Shown here one piece after another: positions 57,075 to 64,000 of a stretch of DNA of 64,000 bases (the first letter of the stretch is position 1; every line of letters starts with the position of its first letter). The DNA lies in NCBI GenBank assembly GCA_016710235.1, contig JADJLG010000001.1:981501-1045500 (forward strand). The letters are read 5' to 3'. Position numbers and translations under genes: made by a program. This DNA is from Saprospiraceae bacterium (GTDB lineage: Bacteria; Bacteroidota; Bacteroidia; Chitinophagales; Saprospiraceae). The notes below the pieces were generated by a model that worked only from the letters and a program-made list of their open reading frames with translations, was not told the origin of the DNA and searched no databases.

Positions 57075-58304
57075 CTACCGTTCCGCCTCATAAGCACAAG
57101 CCCCATGCCATGTACTTGTCAATACATAGCCTTTGCGCTCTCCATCTCCTTGCATCACATTGATCTCTCGCTTGAAGCCAAAGTTATTGTCTGGACTTTT
57201 GAGTCGCCATAAGGTTTTGCCTGTAGCTGCATCAAGTGCCCAAAGTCTGCCATCACCGCCATTTATATAATAAAGTACTCCATTCAATATCACCATTCTA
57301 CTGCTAGTACCAGGTGCGCGCTCTCCCTTCCACTTGATGGCTCCTGTCTCTGCATCTAAGGCGTAATATCCATCGCCCTCGGCGGCGCAATACATTGTGC
57401 CATTATCAACCAGACAACTTCCAAAAAGAAAGTTTCCATTAAATTTTTGAGTCCATATACTGTCACCAGTCCATAGATCATTGCAAAACACATGGCTTGC
57501 ACCATCATGATATATTTTATCATATTGAATATCTACGAAACCTAAACCTCCTTGCTCTAGATTAGTTATTTTTTTGTATTCATACACCCAAGTTTTATCT
57601 GTGTAATTGTATAGACTGATTAAGGGAATAGACTTAGAATAACTTATTGCTTCATTATAAGTAATAAGCAAATAAACTTTGCCATTTTTTTCAAAAGGAG
57701 AAACTGAATGTATATCTCCCAATTCATCTAAAACATTATATGAGGTGGTATTTACAAATTTAGGGATTATTTTACCTTTAATGCTACCATTGCTTATATC
57801 TAATATGTCAATTTCAGGATAAATTTCTCCTAATTCGTGATACTGCTTTAGTTCAAAAAAATCATTTTGATATCCGCTGCATTTATCATATAATGCCTTA
57901 TCCCATGTTTTCTTCCATTCAGTTTTCCCTGTTTCCATATTGATACAATATGTTCTGGGACCTGATTGAAAAAATAAAATCTTCTTATTAGAATATGGAT
58001 GTCTTAATTCTAAATCATATAATCTTTCATACTCATCCCATTTCCATATAATTTTTCCATTTTTTGCGCATTGGAGTGACATATATGATCTACCGTTTTG
58101 ATGTGTCTCTGCAATAAAAGATTTATTATATATTAAGGGTGTAGTAATTATGAATTGGTCATGTTCCTCTTCTTTATTCCACCATAAATATGGCTTCTCA
58201 GATATTACACCATTCTCTGTTTTTATTGGAATGGAATTGTCCTCCTTAGTGCATGAGCAACTAAGGAGGGTTCCTATAAAAATAATTGCTATTATTTTTT
58301 TCAT
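57075..58304 (-). CDS. Array copy 6: PQQ-type propeller lipoprotein, type B C-terminus
   Basis: 409 residues. Lipobox LSC in GTLLSCSCTKED. Middle with SYMSLQCAKNGKIIW, FFQSGPRTYCINMETGKTEW, IYPEIDILDISNG and GASHVFCNDLWTGDSIW. The C-terminal module is a second allele (type B): nearly the same protein but many synonymous differences and SPDNNFGFKRE in place of SPDGYSFKRE. Type B is shared only with copy 8, as is the whole upstream remnant and signal region, while the middle differs from copy 8. Confidence 0.88.
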   Translation of the reverse strand: MKKIIAIIFIGTLLSCSCTKEDNSIPIKTENGVISEKPYLWWNKEEEHDQFIITTPLIYNKSFIAETHQNGRSYMSLQCAKNGKIIWKWDEYERLYDLELRHPYSNKKILFFQSGPRTYCINMETGKTEWKKTWDKALYDKCSGYQNDFFELKQYHELGEIYPEIDILDISNGSIKGKIIPKFVNTTSYNVLDELGDIHSVSPFEKNGKVYLLITYNEAISYSKSIPLISLYNYTDKTWVYEYKKITNLEQGGLGFVDIQYDKIYHDGASHVFCNDLWTGDSIWTQKFNGNFLFGSCLVDNGTMYCAAEGDGYYALDAETGAIKWKGERAPGTSSRMVILNGVLYYINGGDGRLWALDAATGKTLWRLKSPDNNFGFKREINVMQGDGERKGYVLTSTWHGACAYEAER

Positions 58305-58309
58305 ATTTT

Positions 58310-58435
58310 CTATCTTAACTGAGTTTTAAACCATCCTGATCCATTTGCTCCATCTTTAAAAATACTTTCAAAATTTCTACTCATCACCTTCGTATTCACC
58401 GCCTCGAAATGGTTGCAGTTGATGTTTTCGAATAA
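58310..58435 (-). pseudogene. 3' gene remnant before copy 6
   Basis: 41 codons, tip MSRNFESIFKDGANGSGWF, end KTQLR, TAG stop 5 bases from the copy 6 ATG. Identical to the remnant before copy 8. Confidence 0.75.
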
Positions 58436-58522
58436 ATAGTCGATAGTCATTAGTCGTTAGTCGTTAGTAATGAATATTCATGTCTCCTGCCTCCCCACTT
58501 TCGACTTTCGACTATCGACTAT
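58436..58522. repeat. Inverted heptamer palindrome between copies 6 and 7
   Basis: Same structure and loop as at 55536. Confidence 0.85.
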
Positions 58523-58526
58523 AAAA

Positions 58527-59749
58527 CTACCGTTCCGCCTCATACGCACAGGCTCCATGCCATGTGCTCGTGAGGACATATCCCTTTCTCTCGCCATCTC
58601 CCTGCATCACATTGATCTCTCGCTTGAAACTATAGCCGTCGGGACTTTTTAGTCGCCATAATGTCTTGCCTGTTGCTGCATCCAGAGCCCATAGTCGTCC
58701 GTCGCCTCCATTGATGTAATACAGTACTCCATTCAATACCACCATTCTACTGCTTGTGCCCGGCGCACGTTCTCCCTTCCACTTGATCGCTCCGGTCTCC
58801 GCATCTAAAGCGTAATAGCCGTCGCCTTCGGCGGCGCAGTAGAGAGTGCCTTGATCATAAGTACAACTTCCAAACAGAAAATTACCCTTGAACTCTTGAG
58901 TCCAAATGCTATCTCCTGTCCAAAGATCATTGCAGAATACATGACTTGCTCCATCATGATATATTTTATTGTTTTGAATATCTACACATGGCAAAGCATA
59001 GGACTCTAGATTGGTAATTTTCTTGTATTCATATACCCATTTATTTTCAGTATAATTAAACAAACTTATCAATGGTATGCAATTCTTTTCATTTATAGAT
59101 TCGCAGTAAGTAATTACTATATAATCTGTACTATTATGGTTAAAGGATTTTGCAGTTATAATCCTACCTAGTTCTCCTGATACATTTCTATTTATTGTAT
59201 TTAAATATTTCGGGATTATTTTTCTTTTATATTACCTGTTTGTAAATCCAAAATATAAAAGCCAGGGTATTGGTCTCCATTATCTGGATAATCTTGAAGA
59301 ATAAAACATTGATTTTTGATTCCACCGACTCTTACGTACATTGGTTGCCCCCAAATTTTATTCCATTGAGTCTTACCATTTTCCAAATTGATGCAATAAG
59401 AACGAGGGCCACTTTGGAAACTAAGCAAATTGTGATATGAAAAATAATCTAAAAAACCTCCATCTGTTTCTCGCAAATATTCATTCCATTTCCATTTAAT
59501 TTTACCCGTTTCTGCATCCAATAAAGCGATAAAAGATTTTCCACCTTGATGTGATTCAGCTATAAAACTACCGTTATATATCAATCCTACGGATTCTATA
59601 GATTGATCATGCTCTTCTTCTTTATTCCACCAGATAAATGGTTTTTTTGTAATTACACCGTTCTCCAACTTAAGAGAAGGATCCTCTTCCTTGTTGCATC
59701 CGCAACCAAGGAAGAGTCCAATAAAAATAATTGCAATTATTTTTTTCAT
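58527..59749 (-). pseudogene. Array copy 7: propeller lipoprotein with one-base frameshift
   Basis: Two ORFs, an N-terminal part from 59749 to 59216 ending LQTGNIKEK, and a C-terminal part down to 58527. Copy 10, almost identical, has a run of six T where this copy has five (59219-59223); restoring one base joins them into about 407 residues. Lipobox LGC in GLFLGCGCNKEED. The rest of the gene is intact, so the change is recent, a phase-variable tract or a sequencing error. Confidence 0.85.
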
Positions 59750-59754
59750 ATAAC

Positions 59755-59880
59755 TTATCTTAAAGGAGTTTTAAACCATTCTGTATTCCTACGGCCATGA
59801 TGAAATATGTCTGTAAAATTATCACTCAACACCTTCGTATTCACCGCCTCGAAATGGTTGCAGTTGATGTTTTCGAATAA
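59755..59880 (-). pseudogene. 3' gene remnant before copy 7
   Basis: 41 codons, tip LSDNFTDIFHHGRRNTEWF, end KTPLR. Stop 5 bases from the copy 7 ATG. Confidence 0.75.
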
Positions 59881-59967
59881 ATAGTCGATAGTCATTAGTC
59901 GTTAGTCGTTAGTAATGAATATTCATGTCTCCTGCCTCCCCACTTTCGACTTTCGACTATCGACTAT
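59881..59967. repeat. Inverted heptamer palindrome between copies 7 and 8
   Basis: Same structure and loop as at 55536. Confidence 0.85.
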
Positions 59968-59971
59968 AAAA

Positions 59972-61195
59972 CTACCGTTCCGCCTCATAAGCACAAGCCC
60001 CATGCCATGTACTTGTCAATACATAGCCTTTGCGCTCTCCATCTCCTTGCATCACATTGATCTCTCGCTTGAAGCCAAAGTTATTGTCTGGACTTTTGAG
60101 TCGCCATAAGGTTTTGCCTGTAGCTGCATCAAGTGCCCAAAGTCTGCCATCACCGCCATTTATATAATAAAGTACTCCATTCAATATCACCATTCTACTG
60201 CTAGTACCAGGTGCGCGCTCTCCCTTCCACTTGACGGCTCCTGTCTCTGCATCTAATGCGTAATAGCCGTCGCCTTCGGCGGCGCAATACAGAATATCAT
60301 TGTTTATGATATAACTTCCGAAAAGAAAGTTTCCTTTTAGTTTTGTCGTCCATATGCTATCTCCTGTCCATAAATTATGACAGATAACATTATCCCCTAA
60401 AGTATGATAAACTTTATTTTTATATATAGACAAAGTGCCTTGTCCACCTAAAATAACAGTACTCAAAGGCTTATATTCATAAACCCATTTTTTATCAGTG
60501 TAGTCATAAAGACTTATTAAAGGATAAGATGATTTATCATTAATTGACTCCTGATATGATATTATGTAGTAAATTTTACCCAACGAATCAATCCGATTTA
60601 CACCTCTAATACTTCCAAATTCATCCAATACATTTTTATTTCTAAATTTATACATTGGAATAATTTTGTCTTTAATATTACCAGTATACAAATCTAAAAT
60701 ATAAAAACCTGGATACTCATCTCCTGTATCTGCAAAATCTTGTAAAACATAAACTTCATTCTTATATCCTGAACTTTTGTAAAAAATTGCTTTATCCCAT
60801 GTTTTACTCCAAATTTCCTTGCCTGAATTTAAATCAATGCAATAAGACCTTGGACTCCCACTTAACAAATACAAATAATTATTAAATGAATATGGAAAAT
60901 CTACTCCATAATCATTGTCATTTTTGGGATTCCATTTCCATGAAATTTCTCCGTCTGAAATTTTATACAAACAAAAGTAAGTTTTACTATTTTCTAAAAC
61001 TAAACTCAAAAAGTTTTTATTAAAAATAATGTTATTTGTAATCATTTCAAAGTCATGAGATCCTTGTTTGTTCCACCAGATATATGGCTTTTCAGTTATT
61101 ATACCATTTTCTGTTTTAACAGAAGGAGCATCCTCCTTAGTGCATGAGCAACTAAGGAGGGTTCCTATAAAAATAATTGCTATTATTTTTTTCAT
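59972..61195 (-). CDS. Array copy 8: PQQ-type propeller lipoprotein, type B C-terminus
   Basis: 407 residues. Lipobox LSC. The first 22 residues and the last ~105 (type B allele) match copy 6, but the middle is of the copy 2 kind (FPYSFNNYLYLLSGSPRSYC, KTWDKAIFYKSSGYKNEVYV, CHNLWTGDSIWTTKLKGNF) and residues 45-95 (FEMITNNIIFNKNFLSLVLE) are unlike either. EEEHD is replaced by QGSHD. Clear mosaic. Confidence 0.88.
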   Translation of the reverse strand: MKKIIAIIFIGTLLSCSCTKEDAPSVKTENGIITEKPYIWWNKQGSHDFEMITNNIIFNKNFLSLVLENSKTYFCLYKISDGEISWKWNPKNDNDYGVDFPYSFNNYLYLLSGSPRSYCIDLNSGKEIWSKTWDKAIFYKSSGYKNEVYVLQDFADTGDEYPGFYILDLYTGNIKDKIIPMYKFRNKNVLDEFGSIRGVNRIDSLGKIYYIISYQESINDKSSYPLISLYDYTDKKWVYEYKPLSTVILGGQGTLSIYKNKVYHTLGDNVICHNLWTGDSIWTTKLKGNFLFGSYIINNDILYCAAEGDGYYALDAETGAVKWKGERAPGTSSRMVILNGVLYYINGGDGRLWALDAATGKTLWRLKSPDNNFGFKREINVMQGDGERKGYVLTSTWHGACAYEAER

Positions 61196-61200
61196 ATTTT

Positions 61201-61326
61201 CTATCTTAACTGAGTTTTAAACCATCCTGATCCATTTGCTCCATCTTTAAAAATACTTTCAAAATTTCTACTCATCACCTTCGTATTCACCGCCTCGAAA
61301 TGGTTGCAGTTGATGTTTTCGAATAA
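61201..61326 (-). pseudogene. 3' gene remnant before copy 8
   Basis: 41 codons, same tip as before copy 6 (MSRNFESIFKDGANGSGWF), end KTQLR. TAG stop 5 bases from the copy 8 ATG. Confidence 0.75.
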
Positions 61327-61413
61327 ATAGTCGATAGTCGTTAGTCGTTAGTCGTTAGTAATGAATATTCATGTCTCCTGCCTCCCCACTTTCGACTATC
61401 GACTATCGACTAT
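61327..61413. repeat. Inverted heptamer palindrome between copies 8 and 9
   Basis: Arms of ATAGTCG/TTAGTCG and CGACTAT units, loop with ATGAATATTCAT. Confidence 0.85.
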
Positions 61414-61417
61414 AAAA

Positions 61418-62638
61418 CTACCTCTCCGCCTCATACGCACAGGCTCCATGCCACGTGCTGGTGAGGACATATCCCTTTCTCTCGCCATCTCCCTGCATCA
61501 CATTGATCTCTCGCTTGAAACTATAGCCGTCGGGACTTTTTAGTCGCCATAATGTCTTTCCTGTAGCTGCATCCAGAGCCCATAGTCGTCCGTCGCCTCC
61601 ATTGATGTAATACAGTACTCCATTCAATACAACCATTCTACTGCTTGTGCCCGGCGCACGTTCTCCCTTCCACTTGATCGCTCCGGTCTCCGCATCTAAA
61701 GCGTAATAGCCATCGCCTTCGGCGGCACAGTAGAGCGTGCCGTGGTCGATCATATAACCGCCATACACAAAATTTCCTTTAAAATCTTTATGCCAAACAC
61801 TATCTCCACTCCAAACACTCCTGCACTGAATTGCATCACCTATTACAAAGTAAATTTTTTCATTGTATATTTTTAATTCACCTGCAACTTTTTTATCATT
61901 TAATAACAATGTATATTTCCAAAGCTTACTTTTTCTGTTAAATAAGCCTAAAAAGCCCTTACTATTATAATAGTTGTTTGGTTCCGCATATGATATTATT
62001 AAATTTTCATCATTATTTCTGAAGTAACTTTGTGCTCCATATATTGATCCATATTCATTTATTACATTCTGATTTGTATAATTCTTAAATGGTGGAATAA
62101 TTTTCTCATTTCTATTTCCATTATCGATATTTAATATTTCTATACCAGGAAATATGTCTGAGTCAGAAGGATGATTTTGAATAAGAAAGCATTCACTTTC
62201 ATTTCCAGATTCTATGAAAAATTGAGGTTTTTCATATTTAGCAGTCCAATTCAATTTTCCATTATCTAAATTAATACAATAAGTACGTGGCCCACTTTGC
62301 CAAACCAATTTATTATTGGTTGCATATATCGTTCTTATGTCAATATCATATGGATTAATATATCCTGACCATTTCCATAGAATACTACCATCTAGAACAT
62401 TTTGTAATGACATATATGAAGTGCCACCTTCATGTGTTTCAGCAATAAAATTTCTTTTATATGTAAATGGAGTAGTAATAATAAAATTATCATGCTCTTC
62501 CTCTTGGTTCCACCATAAATATGGCTTATCTATAATTACCCCATTTTCAGTCTTAGTTGAATTGGAGTTATCCTCCTTAGTGCACGAACACCCAAGGAGG
62601 ATGGCACTCAAAAAAATAATTGAAATAATTCTTTTCAT
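61418..62638 (-). CDS. Array copy 9: PQQ-type propeller lipoprotein
   Basis: 406 residues. Lipobox LGC in ILLGCSCTKEDN with an own leader (MKRIISIIFLSA). Leader ends DKPYLWWNQEEEHD. Middle divergent (WQSGPRTYCINLDNGKLNW, IFPGIEILNIDNG, LFNRKSKLWKYTLLLNDKKV, QCRSVWSGDSVWHKDFKGNF), then the type A constant module from DHGTLYCAAEGDG. Same predicted membrane-anchored propeller. Confidence 0.88.
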   Translation of the reverse strand: MKRIISIIFLSAILLGCSCTKEDNSNSTKTENGVIIDKPYLWWNQEEEHDNFIITTPFTYKRNFIAETHEGGTSYMSLQNVLDGSILWKWSGYINPYDIDIRTIYATNNKLVWQSGPRTYCINLDNGKLNWTAKYEKPQFFIESGNESECFLIQNHPSDSDIFPGIEILNIDNGNRNEKIIPPFKNYTNQNVINEYGSIYGAQSYFRNNDENLIISYAEPNNYYNSKGFLGLFNRKSKLWKYTLLLNDKKVAGELKIYNEKIYFVIGDAIQCRSVWSGDSVWHKDFKGNFVYGGYMIDHGTLYCAAEGDGYYALDAETGAIKWKGERAPGTSSRMVVLNGVLYYINGGDGRLWALDAATGKTLWRLKSPDGYSFKREINVMQGDGERKGYVLTSTWHGACAYEAER

Positions 62639-62644
62639 ATTGAA

Positions 62645-62770
62645 TTACCTTAATTCAGTTTTAAAAAAACCAGAATTTCCCAATTTATCTTGGAATATAT
62701 CAACAAAATTTTCACTCAACACCTTCGTATTCACCGCCTCGAAATGGTTGCAGTTGATGTTTTCGAATAA
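62645..62770 (-). pseudogene. 3' gene remnant before copy 9
   Basis: 41 codons, tip LSENFVDIFQDKLGNSGFF, end KTELR (Arg as AGG). Stop 6 bases from the copy 9 ATG. Confidence 0.75.
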
Positions 62771-62847
62771 ATAGTCGTTAGTCGTTAGTCGTTAGTCGTT
62801 AGTAATGAATATTCATGTCTCCTGCCTCCCCACTTTCGACTTTCGAC
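62771..62847. repeat. Inverted heptamer palindrome between copies 9 and 10
   Basis: Left arm of only ATAGTCG plus TTAGTCG units, otherwise the same loop and right arm. Confidence 0.85.
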
Positions 62848-62861
62848 TATCGACTATAAAA

Positions 62862-64000
62862 CTACCGTTCCGCCTCATACGCACAGGCTCCATGCCATGT
62901 GCTCGTGAGGACATATCCCTTTCTCTCGCCATCTCCCTGCATCACATTGATCTCTCGCTTGAAACTATAGCCGTCGGGACTTTTTAGTCGCCATAATGTC
63001 TTGCCTGTTGCTGCATCCAGAGCCCATAGTCGTCCGTCGCCTCCATTGATGTAATACAGTACTCCATTCAATACCACCATTCTACTGCTTGTGCCCGGCG
63101 CACGTTCTCCCTTCCACTTGATCGCTCCGGTCTCCGCATCTAAAGCGTAATAGCCGTCGCCTTCGGCGGCGCAGTAGAGAGTGCCTTGATCATAAGTACA
63201 ACTTCCAAACAGAAAATTACCCTTGAACTCTTGAGTCCAAATGCTATCTCCTGTCCAAAGATCATTGCAGAATACATGACTTGCTCCATCATGATATATT
63301 TTATTGTTTTGAATATCTACACATGGCAAAGCATAGGACTCTAGATTGGTAATTTTCTTGTATTCATATACCCATTTATTTTCAGTATAATTAAACAAAC
63401 TTATCAATGGTATGCAATTCTTTTCATTTATAGATTCGCAGTAAGTAATTACTATATAATCTGTACTATTATGGTTAAAGGATTTTGCAGTTATAATCCT
63501 ACCTAGTTCTCCTGATACATTTCTATTTATTGTATTTAAATATTTCGGGATTATTTTTTCTTTTATATTACCTGTTTGTAAATCCAAAATATAAAAGCCA
63601 GGGTATTGGTCTCCATTATCTGGATAATCTTGAAGAATAAAACATTGATTTTTGATTCCACCGACTCTTACGTACATTGGTTGCCCCCAAATTTTATTCC
63701 ATTGAGTCTTACCATTTTCCAAATTGATGCAATAAGAACGAGGGCCACTTTGGAAACTAAGCAAATTGTGATATGAAAAATAATCTAAAAAACCTCCATC
63801 TGTTTCTCGCAAATATTCATTCCATTTCCATTTAATTTTACCCGTTTCTGCATCCAATAAAGCGATAAAAGATTTTCCACCTTGATGTGATTCAGCTATA
63901 AAACTACCGTTATATATCAATCCTACGGATTCTATAGATTGATCATGCTCTTCTTCTTTATTCCACCAGATAAATGGTTTTTCTGTAATTACACCGTTCT
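62862..64000 (-). CDS. Array copy 10: PQQ-type propeller lipoprotein, 5' end outside window
   Basis: At least 379 codons seen; the start lies beyond 64000, about 25 codons away judging by copy 7. Almost identical to copy 7 over its whole visible length but with an intact six-T tract, so the frame is open. Middle with LIYNGSFIAESHQGGKSFIA, LSFQSGPRSYCINLENGKTQ and YPGFYILDLQTG; constant type A module at the end. Shows that the array continues to the right. Confidence 0.88.
   Translation of the reverse strand, partial: NGVITEKPFIWWNKEEEHDQSIESVGLIYNGSFIAESHQGGKSFIALLDAETGKIKWKWNEYLRETDGGFLDYFSYHNLLSFQSGPRSYCINLENGKTQWNKIWGQPMYVRVGGIKNQCFILQDYPDNGDQYPGFYILDLQTGNIKEKIIPKYLNTINRNVSGELGRIITAKSFNHNSTDYIVITYCESINEKNCIPLISLFNYTENKWVYEYKKITNLESYALPCVDIQNNKIYHDGASHVFCNDLWTGDSIWTQEFKGNFLFGSCTYDQGTLYCAAEGDGYYALDAETGAIKWKGERAPGTSSRMVVLNGVLYYINGGDGRLWALDAATGKTLWRLKSPDGYSFKREINVMQGDGERKGYVLTSTWHGACAYEAER

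Larger units (their letters stand above)
48510..64000 (-). repeat. Tandem array of PQQ-propeller lipoprotein cassettes
   Basis: At least ten head-to-tail units, period about 1.43-1.46 kb, all on the minus strand and continuing past the right edge. A full unit consists of an inverted 7-bp-repeat palindrome, a remnant of about 41 codons and a lipoprotein gene. The last ~100 codons of each lipoprotein and the first half of each remnant are nearly constant; the lipoprotein middle and the remnant tip vary. The left end at 48510 has no palindrome and is the array's decayed terminus. Confidence 0.92.

Noticed and set aside
52624..62847. Heptamer arrays taken as CRISPR or as a simple satellite
   Set aside because: Units are 7 bases, there are no spacers of CRISPR size and no cas genes; arms are inverted around a fixed loop.
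54113..62987. Repeated 60-64-residue plus-strand ORFs starting MNIHVSCLPTF at each junction
   Set aside because: They are antisense shadows of the constant lipoprotein C-terminus and run through the heptamer palindrome; they repeat only because the DNA repeats.
48510..64000. Diversity-generating retroelement, because the four-helix-bundle protein belongs to the Avd superfamily and the lipoproteins vary
   Set aside because: No reverse transcriptase or template repeat is present, and variation is block-wise with insertions/deletions, not adenine-directed point changes.
48510..64000. Classical toxin-immunity array with the remnant as toxin and the lipoprotein as immunity protein
   Set aside because: Not fully excluded, but the variable tip is only about 20-25 residues, has no nuclease or other toxin motif, and copies 6 and 8 pair the same tip with different lipoprotein middles.

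Overview
This is a Bacteroidota chromosome segment. The evidence is signal-peptide TonB receptors, PorV/PorQ and type IX secretion-like proteins, BamA next to UppS, a CarB without its C-terminal regulatory domain, TAnnTTTG-type -7 promoter boxes and few Shine-Dalgarno sites. The mix resembles Saprospiria or Chitinophagia, but I cannot place it more finely. No rRNA, tRNA or CRISPR array was seen.

Bases 1-46,300 are mostly housekeeping and envelope genes. On the left, minus strand, are an Rrf2-type regulator with three Fe-S-like cysteines, a 60-residue Cys-rich protein and a CcoI copper P-type ATPase that runs off the edge. Next come a GH2 beta-galactosidase-like lipoprotein that has lost its active-site residues, an M28 peptidase, a SET protein, a heme/transferrin-type TonB receptor with two palindromes upstream, carbonic anhydrase, bamA-uppS, a WecA/MraY-type transferase with crcB, a SAM methyltransferase, a TPR/PD40/OmpA protein, a 2-oxoacid dehydrogenase E2, cinA, a TPR protein, a DMT transporter, DUF4230 and DUF3108 proteins, a flippase-like membrane protein, ruvC, and greA with a HIT protein. 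A minus-strand operon (39,641-30,755) links a TonB receptor, a 1,366-residue secreted protein and a PorV/PorQ-type protein. A 2-hydroxyacid dehydrogenase, carB, a small T9SS-sorted protein and an S74-chaperone protein follow.

Bases 46,300-48,300 hold small outer-membrane barrel genes, including one intact/pseudogene pair. Three intrinsic terminators stand out, at 30,655, 46,247 and 47,615.

Bases 48,510-64,000 are the remarkable part. They form a head-to-tail, minus-strand array of at least ten PQQ-type beta-propeller lipoprotein genes with a period of about 1.45 kb, continuing past the right edge. Each complete unit has the same layout: a palindrome of inverted 7-bp repeats (GTCGATA/GTCGTTA type), an in-frame 3' gene remnant of about 41 codons without a start, then a lipoprotein gene with a variable middle and a near-constant last ~100 residues. 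The remnant has a constant part and a variable tip, always ends 1-12 nt before the lipoprotein ATG, and is always cut at the same base by the 7-bp repeats. Identical flanks around different middles show mosaic exchange. One junction carries, in place of the short loop, a gene for a 23S-IVS/Avd-type four-helix-bundle protein. This suggests that the short palindromes are internally deleted forms of that element. The last unit is dead: it has lost its start, gained a nonsense codon and been split by an IS30-family element with a 3-bp target duplication. Another copy has a one-base frameshift in a T run. My working idea, as inference, is a reservoir of silent cassettes feeding an expressed gene pair to the right of the window.
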